In this document: piece by piece, positions 1 to 6,851 of the stretch
How positions within the stretch are numbered: the stretch's first letter is position 1
Layout of the letters: every line of letters begins with the position of its first letter
Source: JAVBPP01 sp031549535
GTDB lineage: Bacteria > Bacillota > Clostridia > Oscillospirales > Acutalibacteraceae
NCBI GenBank assembly: GCA_031549535.1
Contig: JAVBPP010000043.1
Location: 1-18,022 of the forward strand
DNA length: 18,022 nucleotides
Direction of reading: 5' to 3'
Notes under the pieces: model-generated
The model's input: only the letters and a program-made list of their open reading frames with translations
The model's database searches: none
What the model was told of the DNA's origin: nothing
Translations under genes and position numbers: made by a program

Positions 1-28
1 TTTTAAAAGGTAATTGGTATAAATATTA

Positions 29-62
29 CGCCCCGATGAACAAACATCGGGGCGCATTTTTT
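29..62 (+). terminator. Bidirectional Rho-independent terminator downstream of eno
   Basis: A perfect 10-bp stem (29-38 with 45-54, core CCCCGATG) with a 6-nt loop is followed on the plus strand by six T (57-62). That orientation would end a plus-strand transcript entering from the left of the window. Read on the minus strand, the same hairpin starts 18 nt after the eno stop codon and is followed by the T-rich TAATATTTAT, so it probably ends eno as well. Confidence 0.85.
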
Positions 63-72
63 ATAGCTTTGC

Positions 73-1368
73 TTATTTCTTTAGGTTGTAAAAGGACTGC
101 ACGCCGCCGTAAACCGCTTGGTCACCCAGCTGGGATTCAATCTTGAGCAGGCGATTGTATTTGGCAATACGGTCGGTTCTGCTCATGGAGCCGGTCTTGA
201 TTTGGCCTGCGTTGGTGGCGACTGCGATGTCGGCAATGGTGACATCTTCAGTTTCGCCGGAGCGGTGGGAAACCACTGCCGTGTAGCCCGCACGCTTTGC
301 CATTTCAATGGCTTCAAAGGTCTCGGTCAAGCTGCCGATTTGGTTGACCTTGATGAGGATGGAGTTGCACATGCCCTGCTCAATGCCGCGGGCAAGACGC
401 TTGGTGTTGGTGACAAAGAAATCGTCGCCCACGAGCTGAACCTTGCCGCCCAATCTCGCTGTGAGAAGCTTGTAGCCCTCCCAATCGTTCTCGTCCAGGC
501 CGTCCTCAATGGAGACAATCGGGAAGTCGTTGCACAGGGATTCGTACATTTGAATCATTTCCTCTGCGGTTAGGCTGCGGCCTTCGCCCGCGAGATCATA
601 TTTCTTGGTCTCTTTGTTATAGAACTCGGAGGAAGCGACATCCATTGCAATTTTAACGTCATCGCCGGGCTTGTAGCCCGCCTTAGCAATGGCTTCCATA
701 ATCACTTCAACGGCCTCACGGTTGGACTTGAGGTTCGGCGCAAAACCGCCCTCGTCGCCAACAGCGGTGTTCTCGCCCTTGTCGTGCAGCACTTTCTTCA
801 ATGCATGGAACACTTCCGCACCCATGCGAATCGCCTCTTTAAAGCTCGGCGCGCCGACGGGCATAATCATAAATTCCTGGAAATCAACGGAGTTATCCGC
901 ATGGGAGCCGCCGTTGAGGATGTTCATCATCGGGGTGGGAAGCTGCTTGGCGTTGAAGCCGCCAAGATATTGATACAGCGGCAGGCCGTGATAATCTGCA
1001 GCGGCGTGGGCAACCGCCATGGAAACGCCGAGGATGGCGTTGGCGCCCAACTTACCCTTATTCTCTGTGCCGTCCAGCGCAATCATGGCGCGGTCAATCT
1101 TTGTCTGCTCTGTGACGCTATAGCTGCCGATGAGAGCGGGGGCAATAACGCTGTTTACATTATCAACCGCTTTGAGCACACCCTTGCCCAGGTAACGAGC
1201 CTTGTCGCCGTCGCGCAGTTCAATCGCTTCGTGCTCGCCGGTGGAAGCGCCGGAGGGAACCATGGCGCGGCCATATGCGCCGGACTCGGTGTAGACCTCA
1301 ACCTCTAAAGTGGGGTTGCCGCGGGAATCCAAAACTTCAATCGCATTGATTTTTGCAATCTGAGGCAT
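73..1368 (-). CDS. eno: Enolase (phosphopyruvate hydratase)
   Basis: Cytoplasmic glycolytic enzyme that interconverts 2-phosphoglycerate and phosphoenolpyruvate. The 431-residue length is normal for bacterial enolase. Visible landmarks are LDSRGNPTLEVEV (13-25), the catalytic glutamate in GDEGGFAPN (E206), the Mg ligands D243, E288 (SIEDGLDE) and D315 (GDD), the catalytic lysine K340 in LIKVNQIG, and the substrate loop SHRSGETED (367-375). The ATG at 1368 has AAAGGAG 9 nt upstream. The gene is monocistronic: it has its own promoter, and terminators lie on both sides. Minor departures from common sequences are GDDFF (usually GDDLF) and GSMSRTDR near the C terminus; neither touches a catalytic residue. 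Confidence 0.98.
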   Translation of the reverse strand: MPQIAKINAIEVLDSRGNPTLEVEVYTESGAYGRAMVPSGASTGEHEAIELRDGDKARYLGKGVLKAVDNVNSVIAPALIGSYSVTEQTKIDRAMIALDGTENKGKLGANAILGVSMAVAHAAADYHGLPLYQYLGGFNAKQLPTPMMNILNGGSHADNSVDFQEFMIMPVGAPSFKEAIRMGAEVFHALKKVLHDKGENTAVGDEGGFAPNLKSNREAVEVIMEAIAKAGYKPGDDVKIAMDVASSEFYNKETKKYDLAGEGRSLTAEEMIQMYESLCNDFPIVSIEDGLDENDWEGYKLLTARLGGKVQLVGDDFFVTNTKRLARGIEQGMCNSILIKVNQIGSLTETFEAIEMAKRAGYTAVVSHRSGETEDVTIADIAVATNAGQIKTGSMSRTDRIAKYNRLLKIESQLGDQAVYGGVQSFYNLKK

Positions 1369-1404
1369 TGTGATTTTCTCCTTTACCTTTAAAATTCAGC
1401 TAAT

Positions 1405-1433
1405 AGTATAGCATATTTTTCCTGCATTGTAAG
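1405..1433 (-). promoter_or_regulatory. Sigma-A promoter of eno
   Basis: On the minus strand a -35 CTTACA (1428-1433) is separated by 17 bp from a -10 TATACT (1405-1410, 5 of 6 consensus). The expected start is near 1398, about 30 nt upstream of the eno ATG. The position between the mazF terminator and eno fits a dedicated promoter. Confidence 0.7.
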
Positions 1434-1450
1434 CACTTTTCCGTTTTTTC

Positions 1451-1486
1451 CATGAAAAAAGGCCCGCGATTTTACGAACCTTTTTG
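1451..1486 (-). terminator. Rho-independent terminator of mazF
   Basis: On the minus strand an 11-bp stem (AAAAAGGTTCG paired with CGGGCCTTTTT, two G-T pairs, 8-nt loop) runs into six T. It starts about 15 nt after the mazF stop. The A-rich flank also gives a short T-run on the plus strand, so it may work both ways. Confidence 0.8.
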
Positions 1487-1499
1487 TATAGAATGCTGA

Positions 1500-1853
1500 T
1501 TATGTTGCGTTTAAAATACCCAAACTGACCGATAACGCTTGATTGACCCGATTCATATCCCGGTAATTCAGGTTGCCCATGCGCTCTTTCAGGCGCTGTT
1601 TATCAATGGTGCGCACCTGCTCGAGCAGCACAATGGAATCCTTCGCCAGGCCGCAGCCAACGGCATCCACCTGAATATGCGTGGGCAGGCTTGTCTTTTC
1701 TTTTTGGCTGGTGATGGCCGCCGCAATCACAGTGGGGCTGAATTTGTTGCCCACATCGTTTTGCACAATCAGCACCGGGCGCACGCCCCCCTGCTCTGAG
1801 CCGACAACCGGACTCAAATCCGCATAGTAAATGTCTCCGCGTTTTATTGTCAT
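1500..1853 (-). CDS. mazF: MazF/PemK-family mRNA interferase (EndoA-like)
   Basis: Predicted sequence-specific endoribonuclease of the MazF/EndoA family. The start is set at the ATG at 1853 because a GGAAGGAA-type ribosome site lies just upstream, and the resulting 117-aa protein matches the usual EndoA length. A longer reading from an ATG at 1904 would add 17 residues and has no ribosome site. Visible features are the N-terminal strand MTIKRGDIYYADLSP, the family motif GSEQGGVRPVLIVQND (18-33), the likely catalytic Arg25 and Thr48 in the same numbering as B. subtilis EndoA, and the C-terminal helix DMNRVNQALSVSLGI. The gene has its own terminator. The preceding gene ends at a strong terminator, so it is probably transcribed alone. 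No ribbon-helix-helix antitoxin gene or alanine racemase, its common Firmicute neighbours, is adjacent. Confidence 0.95.
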   Translation of the reverse strand: MTIKRGDIYYADLSPVVGSEQGGVRPVLIVQNDVGNKFSPTVIAAAITSQKEKTSLPTHIQVDAVGCGLAKDSIVLLEQVRTIDKQRLKERMGNLNYRDMNRVNQALSVSLGILNAT

Positions 1854-1937
1854 ACTTTTACATTCCTTCCCTTCCGGAAATCCTTCCTTTTTTGTTTGCC
1901 TCATTTATATTCTTGCCACCGCACGAAAAGAATAATC

Positions 1938-1964
1938 ATATCCCGGGCATAAAATTCACAAAAA
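1938..1964 (-). promoter_or_regulatory. Possible promoter of mazF
   Basis: Within the 106 bp between the upstream terminator and mazF, the minus strand shows a -10-like TATGAT about 15 bp after a -35-like TTGTGA. Spacing is short and the -35 overlaps the end of the terminator T-tract, so this is weak. Some promoter is expected here because the upstream transcript should stop at 1960. Confidence 0.3.
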
Positions 1965-2004
1965 AATACAATGGCATGCCCTTAACGGGACAATACCATT
2001 GTAT
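1959..2004 (-). terminator. Strong Rho-independent terminator of the five-gene operon
   Basis: On the minus strand a perfect 9-bp outer stem (ATACAATGG, 1996-2004, with CCATTGTAT, 1966-1974) continues into an inner stem ending CCC-GTTAA-GGG. It is followed directly by a T-run (1961-1966). It starts 26 nt after the lipoprotein stop codon and should end the transcript from the 8.4-kb promoter. Confidence 0.88.
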
Positions 2005-2030
2005 GCGTCAGCAGTCGTTTTGGGGACAAC

Positions 2031-2564
2031 CTACGCGTCATTTACCAATCGTTTAAAATTCTGAAACTCAATTGTAAGATCAATGGACGGAATACTCATA
2101 AATTCATAATTTCCGCTTTCGGCATCTTGAACGAGCAGAAAGCCGCCGGCTTGGGCGTTGCCCTCAAAGCGCCATTTCCCTTCCTGCAGCGTTTTGGTGA
2201 TTTCGACACCCTCCAAGCGCGCCGCGAGCGCGTCCATGAGGGCTGTGCCAAAGGCGGATTCCGGCAGCTTGGTGAGGTCCGTGCCCAAACTCAGGTTTTT
2301 ATATTGAATTTTGCACTGTACGCCCTCAAAAATCAACTTGATATCCTTGAGCGTTTCCGGGGTCAAAAAGCTGATTTCGCCAAAGCCCAGTGCCTGCTGC
2401 TTATAGTGCGCGGTCAGCTCCAATTCATTTGCTTTCACCAGCAAATCCGTTTCAAATGCCAGCGGAGCCTCCGGCGGCTCTTCCTCTTTTTCGTGCGCAC
2501 ATGCGCCTACGCAAAGGCAAAGCATCGCCAGCAGGATTGCAACGATTGCAAGCCGTTTTTTCAA
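2031..2564 (-). CDS. Small lipoprotein, possibly LolA/YdcC-like
   Basis: Predicted membrane-anchored extracytoplasmic lipoprotein of 177 aa; function unknown. The chosen start is a TTG at 2564 preceded by AAAGGGGAT. It gives a textbook lipoprotein signal: KKR, a hydrophobic stretch, then the lipobox VGAC with the lipidated Cys at residue 22 and an acidic linker EKEEEPPE. An in-frame ATG at 2606 would overlap the preceding gene and put 14 extra residues before the signal. The mature part looks like alternating beta strands. In B. subtilis a LolA-like lipoprotein gene (ydcC) lies close to alr and endoA, so its position between nnrD and mazF suggests a short member of that kind; this is inference from synteny. 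It lies 25 bp after nnrD and is last in the operon. Confidence 0.75.
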   Translation of the reverse strand: MKKRLAIVAILLAMLCLCVGACAHEKEEEPPEAPLAFETDLLVKANELELTAHYKQQALGFGEISFLTPETLKDIKLIFEGVQCKIQYKNLSLGTDLTKLPESAFGTALMDALAARLEGVEITKTLQEGKWRFEGNAQAGGFLLVQDAESGNYEFMSIPSIDLTIEFQNFKRLVNDA

Positions 2565-2589
2565 AGCGCCATCCCCTTTTGCCGTGAAA

Positions 2590-4146
2590 TCACCCTGCAC
2601 TGTCAAAGCTGCGCAACATATGCTTCAGCGCGCGGATACAATCCGTGACCTCCATCCCGCGCTGCGAGTAGTCCTGCGCCGCTTTGTCCGCCGCCGCGCC
2701 ATGCAAATATGCCGCACAACAGGCTGTTTGCATGGGCGTCAGCGCTCCCCCGCTCTGCGCGCTGATGGCCGCGAGCATCCCCGCGAGCATATCCCCCGCG
2801 CCGCCCTGAGCCAGGCCGGCGTTGCCGCTGCGGTTGAGGTAAATCGCCTGGCTTCCCCCGCTTGCCACAACGGTATTCGTGCCCTTGAGCACCAGTGTTA
2901 CACCGTATTCTTCCGCAAAGCGCCGGGCGGTTTGGATGCGTGCGCGGTAGTCGCTCTGCGGCGCTTCCCCCGTGAGGCGAGCCATTTCACCGGGGTGCGG
3001 CGTTAGCGTTAGAGGTGACTTCAGCTTTTTTAACATGTTTATGTCGGCCGCCACGGCATTTATACCATCCGCGTCCAAAATGAGGGGTTTTCTGCATTGC
3101 TCCAAAAGCGTGTAAACAATTTCACGCGTGTCCAAATTTAGACCCAGGCCACAGCCCAAAAGCACGGCGTCCGCCTTTTCGGCGGCGGCAAGCAGCGCCG
3201 GCAGCGCCTTCACACTCAAACTGCCCTGCCTGTTCCCGGGCAGAGGGGTGAGCAGTTGCTCGGTAAGTTTGGCACCAATGGCAGGGTAGGCGCTCTCCGG
3301 GAAGGCGGCTGTCACAATGCCTGCGCCGCATACCGTTGCGCTGCGCGCCGCCAAAACGGCGGCCCCCTGCATCGTGCGGCTGCCGCAGATGCTCAAAACA
3401 TGGCCGCAATCCCCCTTGTGTGCAAGCGGGCTGCGCGGCGGTAACAATCGCTTTAATTCCTGCATTTCATAGCTGAACAGCCCATCCGCACCACAGCGCT
3501 GAAACTGCGCATCTGTGAGGCCGATGGGCAGGGTTACAACTGCGCCGCAGAAAGCTGCGGCCGGCTGCAGAATATGCACCGGCTTTTGCGCGGCGATGGC
3601 CAAGGTGTAGGCCGCGTGCACAAAGCAGCCCTGCGCCTCCCCACTGTCGCAGCAAAGGCCGCTGGGCAGGTCAACGCTCACAATCGGCGCGGCGGCGGCA
3701 TTCATGGCCGTTATCAGCTGCGCCGTCTGCGCATCCGGCTGGCCGCGAAAGCCGGTGCCGAACAGGGCATCTATCAAAATCTCCTGCTTGGCAAGCAGAG
3801 CCTTGGGGTCAAACACATCCGAAAAGCTGCGCACAACGGGGACGGGGTATTCCAGCAGTTTGGCAAGCATTTCTCCCTCGTCCCCCGCCGCCTGCTCCGC
3901 CGTTTGCACCACGGTGACGCGGCAGCCTGCGCGGTGCAGCTTACGGGCGATAACAAAGCCGTCCCCGCCGTTTTTCCCCTTGCCACAGAGCACGGCAACG
4001 GGCGTTTCCGGGCGTTTTATCAAATGCGCGAGCACCCAATTGGCGCAGACAGCGCCGGCATTTTCCATCATGCGGCCAAAGGCAAGGCCCTCCTGCGCGG
4101 CGGCCTGCTCCACTCTCTTCATTTGCTCCGCTGTTACGATGCGCAT
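2590..4146 (-). CDS. nnrD: Bifunctional NAD(P)HX epimerase / ADP-dependent dehydratase
   Basis: Cytoplasmic metabolite-repair enzyme of 518 aa. It epimerises and dehydrates hydrated NADH/NADPH back to the usable cofactor. The N-terminal YjeF_N half (about 1-215) shows GKGKNGGDGFVIA (55-67), DALFGTG (126-132) and SVDLPSG (157-163). The C-terminal ribokinase-like YjeF_C half (about 228-505) shows HKGDCGHV (243-250), LDADGINA (357-364), HPGE (384-387) and the nucleotide-site motif GNAGLAQGGAGDMLAG (441-456). The ATG at 4146 has AAGGAG upstream and follows the oxidoreductase stop by 12 bp, so it is translated within the same operon. acpS, often next to this gene in Firmicutes, is not present. The fused form is normal for bacteria. 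Confidence 0.95.
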   Translation of the reverse strand: MRIVTAEQMKRVEQAAAQEGLAFGRMMENAGAVCANWVLAHLIKRPETPVAVLCGKGKNGGDGFVIARKLHRAGCRVTVVQTAEQAAGDEGEMLAKLLEYPVPVVRSFSDVFDPKALLAKQEILIDALFGTGFRGQPDAQTAQLITAMNAAAAPIVSVDLPSGLCCDSGEAQGCFVHAAYTLAIAAQKPVHILQPAAAFCGAVVTLPIGLTDAQFQRCGADGLFSYEMQELKRLLPPRSPLAHKGDCGHVLSICGSRTMQGAAVLAARSATVCGAGIVTAAFPESAYPAIGAKLTEQLLTPLPGNRQGSLSVKALPALLAAAEKADAVLLGCGLGLNLDTREIVYTLLEQCRKPLILDADGINAVAADINMLKKLKSPLTLTPHPGEMARLTGEAPQSDYRARIQTARRFAEEYGVTLVLKGTNTVVASGGSQAIYLNRSGNAGLAQGGAGDMLAGMLAAISAQSGGALTPMQTACCAAYLHGAAADKAAQDYSQRGMEVTDCIRALKHMLRSFDSAG

Positions 4147-4158
4147 TGTATTGCTCCT

Positions 4159-5394
4159 TCAAATGTTGACTTGCACACTTTGCCCCGTGCGCTCGGATTC
4201 CAGCGCGGCGTAAACCATTTTATGCGAGAGAACCGTGACGTCCAGCGTTGTGAGGTAGGCGGCATTCACCTGCTCCCCATTCATCAGGCGGTGCAAGGTA
4301 TCGCAAATGCCGGAATCTGCGCCCAGATGGCCGGAAATGACGGGCTTAATCCAAACCGTGCGCGCGCCCTTGCCGAATTCCTTCAGCCGCAGGCGATAGA
4401 GACTATCCTGCCCGGTCAGCTCCCCTTTTGTGCCGAATATTTGAATTTTGCGCGTAAAGCCGCGTGTGAGCGCGTTGACTTGGAAATTTACAGTCATACC
4501 GTCCGCAAAAAGCATGGCGACACTCTGATGATCGTTCACATTATTATCGCAGCGGAACACGCAGCGCCCGTATTGCCCGCGCCGCAGGATTTCACGCGTT
4601 TGGGCAATGCTGGGTTTCGGCAGACCGGTTATGATGGGGCGTGTCCAAAACAAGGCGCTGATGTGTTTTAAATACCAGCGGTTCACATGATAGGGGCAGT
4701 CCTTTGCCGGGCAGCCGTCCAGGCAATACTCCGGCGCACCGGGCGGCGCATGTTCCTCCCGGAAATAGGAAAGCGAACCGTTGGAGGCAACGCGCAGGCA
4801 GGGTTTGTCGGCGTACCAGCGCAGCAAATCAAAATCATGGCAGCATTTTGCCAACAGGAACGGGGCGGCTACCTCGGTGTTGCGCCAGTTGCCGCGCACA
4901 TAGCTGTGGGCATAATGCCAATAGCCCACGTTTTCCTGATGGTTGATGGAAATGATATCGCCCAAAACGCCGCTGTCCAACACTTCCTTAATCTTTCCAA
5001 AAAACGGCGAATAGCGCAGCACATGGCAGACAATAACGGTGCGCTGCTTTTCCGCCGCCAGCGCCGCCAGCTCCTCGAGCTGCTCCGGCACCGGGGTAAC
5101 CGGCTTTTCCAAGAGCAGGTGGTAACCCAGCTCCAACGCCGCTTTCGCATGCATAAAATGCGCATTATCCGGCGTTGCGATAATAAGCCAATCCGCCAGC
5201 TTGCCCGCCGCAAAGAACGCGGCATCATCCGAAAAGCACTGTGCCTGCGGCGCGTAGCGCTCCCGCACAGCCTCCAGCGTGAGCGGATTGATGTCACAAA
5301 GCGCGGTTATGGTGATGTCCCTATACTTTTTTAAGTAGGTGAGATAGGCACCCCTGCCGCGGCTGCCCAGACCAATCACTGCCAGACGAATCAT
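4159..5394 (-). CDS. Gfo/Idh/MocA-family NAD(P)-dependent oxidoreductase
   Basis: Predicted cytoplasmic sugar or cyclitol oxidoreductase of 411 aa; the substrate cannot be read from sequence. The N-terminal Rossmann domain has GLGSRGRG (8-15) and the family signature EKPVTP (96-101). The C-terminal half carries KCCHDFDLLRWY (183-194), the usual place of catalytic His/Asp residues. It also has a cysteine-rich insert CLDGCPAKDCPYH (224-236) seen in one branch of Firmicute Gfo/Idh proteins, which could bind a metal or be structural. The ATG at 5394 is chosen because AGGAGG lies 8 nt upstream; a GTG at 5400 would leave only 2 nt. The gene starts 13 bp after the membrane-protein gene. Some Gfo/Idh relatives act as redox glycosidases (GH109 type), which would fit this neighbourhood, but that is inference. 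Confidence 0.93.
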   Translation of the reverse strand: MIRLAVIGLGSRGRGAYLTYLKKYRDITITALCDINPLTLEAVRERYAPQAQCFSDDAAFFAAGKLADWLIIATPDNAHFMHAKAALELGYHLLLEKPVTPVPEQLEELAALAAEKQRTVIVCHVLRYSPFFGKIKEVLDSGVLGDIISINHQENVGYWHYAHSYVRGNWRNTEVAAPFLLAKCCHDFDLLRWYADKPCLRVASNGSLSYFREEHAPPGAPEYCLDGCPAKDCPYHVNRWYLKHISALFWTRPIITGLPKPSIAQTREILRRGQYGRCVFRCDNNVNDHQSVAMLFADGMTVNFQVNALTRGFTRKIQIFGTKGELTGQDSLYRLRLKEFGKGARTVWIKPVISGHLGADSGICDTLHRLMNGEQVNAAYLTTLDVTVLSHKMVYAALESERTGQSVQVNI

Positions 5395-5407
5395 ATACAC
5401 ACCCTCC

Positions 5408-6850
5408 TTATGCCGGTTTTTTCTGCATTCTGCGAAGCAGCAGTAAACAAAGCAGTACCACCGCGCCGGAGCAAATCATCAGCTGCGCCATCCAGGGCAG
5501 CGGCGTCTTCAGATAGTGATTCTGCCCGATAAAGCCGTAAATCAACTGGTGGACGAAATAATAGCCGATTAAGCACAGTCCAAAAAAGCGATACGGCGGC
5601 AGGGTGCTCGGCGCTCTCAATGCGCCGATGAGAATATTCTTGCGCATGGCATGGATGAGAAAACCCAAGAACGCAAGACCCAGCAACACCGCAAGAACGG
5701 TCAAGGTAATTGCTGTGGATTCGCCGAAATCCCCGTGCTCCTGGCTGAGGAAAATCCGCCCAATGAGCGGCCGAAGCGTTGTGACGCCAAACGCGGCAAA
5801 CAGCGTGAAAAAAGTATGGTAGACAAAGCCGATGCTGCCGCCCAGGCTTGGAATCATGGGCTTAACGTCATTGCTCTGCGCCAGTTTTTTCGGCGAAAGG
5901 CTCAGTAGCAGCGTGATAACACCAAAACCGATGAAAAAGCCAGTGCCAAACTCCCAGGCGGACCAATCCCCGTGTTCCCCGAATAGCTTAACCAAAAAGG
6001 CGCTTTTCATGATGGAGCGATCCGAGCCGCATACCAGGGCGGCATCCGCAAGCGTGATTGCGGCCGCGGCGATGCAATTAATCCCAAAGGCAAGCCGTGC
6101 CGCTCTTTTATCCTTCATACCAAAGCGCAGATACAAAAGCACACTGCAGGTGGCCAGAACGGAGGAAACCTGCTCCACCGAGGTGAAATAGTTGCGCCCA
6201 AAGGGGATCGTTTTGGCAAACACATCACTGTCAAAATGCTTGAGATAAACAAGGTAGGGCGAATCCGTGATGCCCACCTGCGCCAACCCCTCGCGGAACA
6301 GGGCGGTTGCATCTTGGCCGACGAACTGGAAGAGGGGGTGTGCCACGGTGGCCTTACTGAGAAAGAACACGGCTTGAAACAGCAGCACAGCAATAACAAG
6401 CGGCTTTAGCCCATGCTTTTTTTCGCTGAACGAACAGCCGATGAGCAGGGCAAACAGCGGCATCCAGCCAAAGCCCAGGCAAAGCATAATAATTAGGCCG
6501 GACCAAGGGCTGACCGGCACTGTGTGGAACACAGTTTGTGCAGAAACCACGCCCGCGCTTGTTAGGTAGCCGCCCATCTGCGTGTTGAGTGTCCCCCAGC
6601 CGCCCACCGTAATGGCTGTGAGCAACACTATAACCGGAAACATGGTATAGCTTAGCTTCCGGCGGTTTGGAAAAAGGAAAAAAATGTAGGCGGTAAGGCC
6701 GCAGGCAACCACAAACATCCCCCACATCGCGCCATAGCCTGAATCCCCGCGAATACGCCAGAGCGAGCCGGTTAAAAAGGCACCGCAGAGAATGGCAATG
6801 AGCTGATAGGGAAAACGCAGCTGTTGTATTCCCTTTTGCTGTAACTCCAT
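5408..6850 (-). CDS. Uncharacterised polytopic membrane protein (about 12 TM)
   Basis: I do not recognise this 480-aa protein. About twelve hydrophobic segments are visible, roughly at 14-32, 42-60, 68-84, 116-138, 150-168, 228-242, 250-272, 298-318, 336-358, 380-400, 420-440 and 452-472. A conserved-looking polar stretch WRIRGDSGYGAMWGM (31-45) follows the first segment. A large loop (about 170-227) has a charged, aromatic character, ending in the IPFGRNYFTS stretch. The C terminus is basic (RRMQKK). The ATG at 6850 is one base after the TGA of the preceding gene and has GGAGG about 9 nt upstream, so the two are probably translationally coupled. Sandwiched between an ADP-ribosylglycohydrolase-fold protein and a Gfo/Idh oxidoreductase, it may be a permease or membrane enzyme for the same substrate; that is a guess from context. 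Confidence 0.85.
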   Translation of the reverse strand: MELQQKGIQQLRFPYQLIAILCGAFLTGSLWRIRGDSGYGAMWGMFVVACGLTAYIFFLFPNRRKLSYTMFPVIVLLTAITVGGWGTLNTQMGGYLTSAGVVSAQTVFHTVPVSPWSGLIIMLCLGFGWMPLFALLIGCSFSEKKHGLKPLVIAVLLFQAVFFLSKATVAHPLFQFVGQDATALFREGLAQVGITDSPYLVYLKHFDSDVFAKTIPFGRNYFTSVEQVSSVLATCSVLLYLRFGMKDKRAARLAFGINCIAAAAITLADAALVCGSDRSIMKSAFLVKLFGEHGDWSAWEFGTGFFIGFGVITLLLSLSPKKLAQSNDVKPMIPSLGGSIGFVYHTFFTLFAAFGVTTLRPLIGRIFLSQEHGDFGESTAITLTVLAVLLGLAFLGFLIHAMRKNILIGALRAPSTLPPYRFFGLCLIGYYFVHQLIYGFIGQNHYLKTPLPWMAQLMICSGAVVLLCLLLLRRMQKKPA

Positions 6851-6851
6851 T

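Noticed and set aside
3574..4671. 365-aa open frame on the plus strand
   Set aside because: It runs antisense across nnrD and the Gfo/Idh gene, has no ribosome site or recognisable motifs, and long antisense frames are common in these GC-rich genes.
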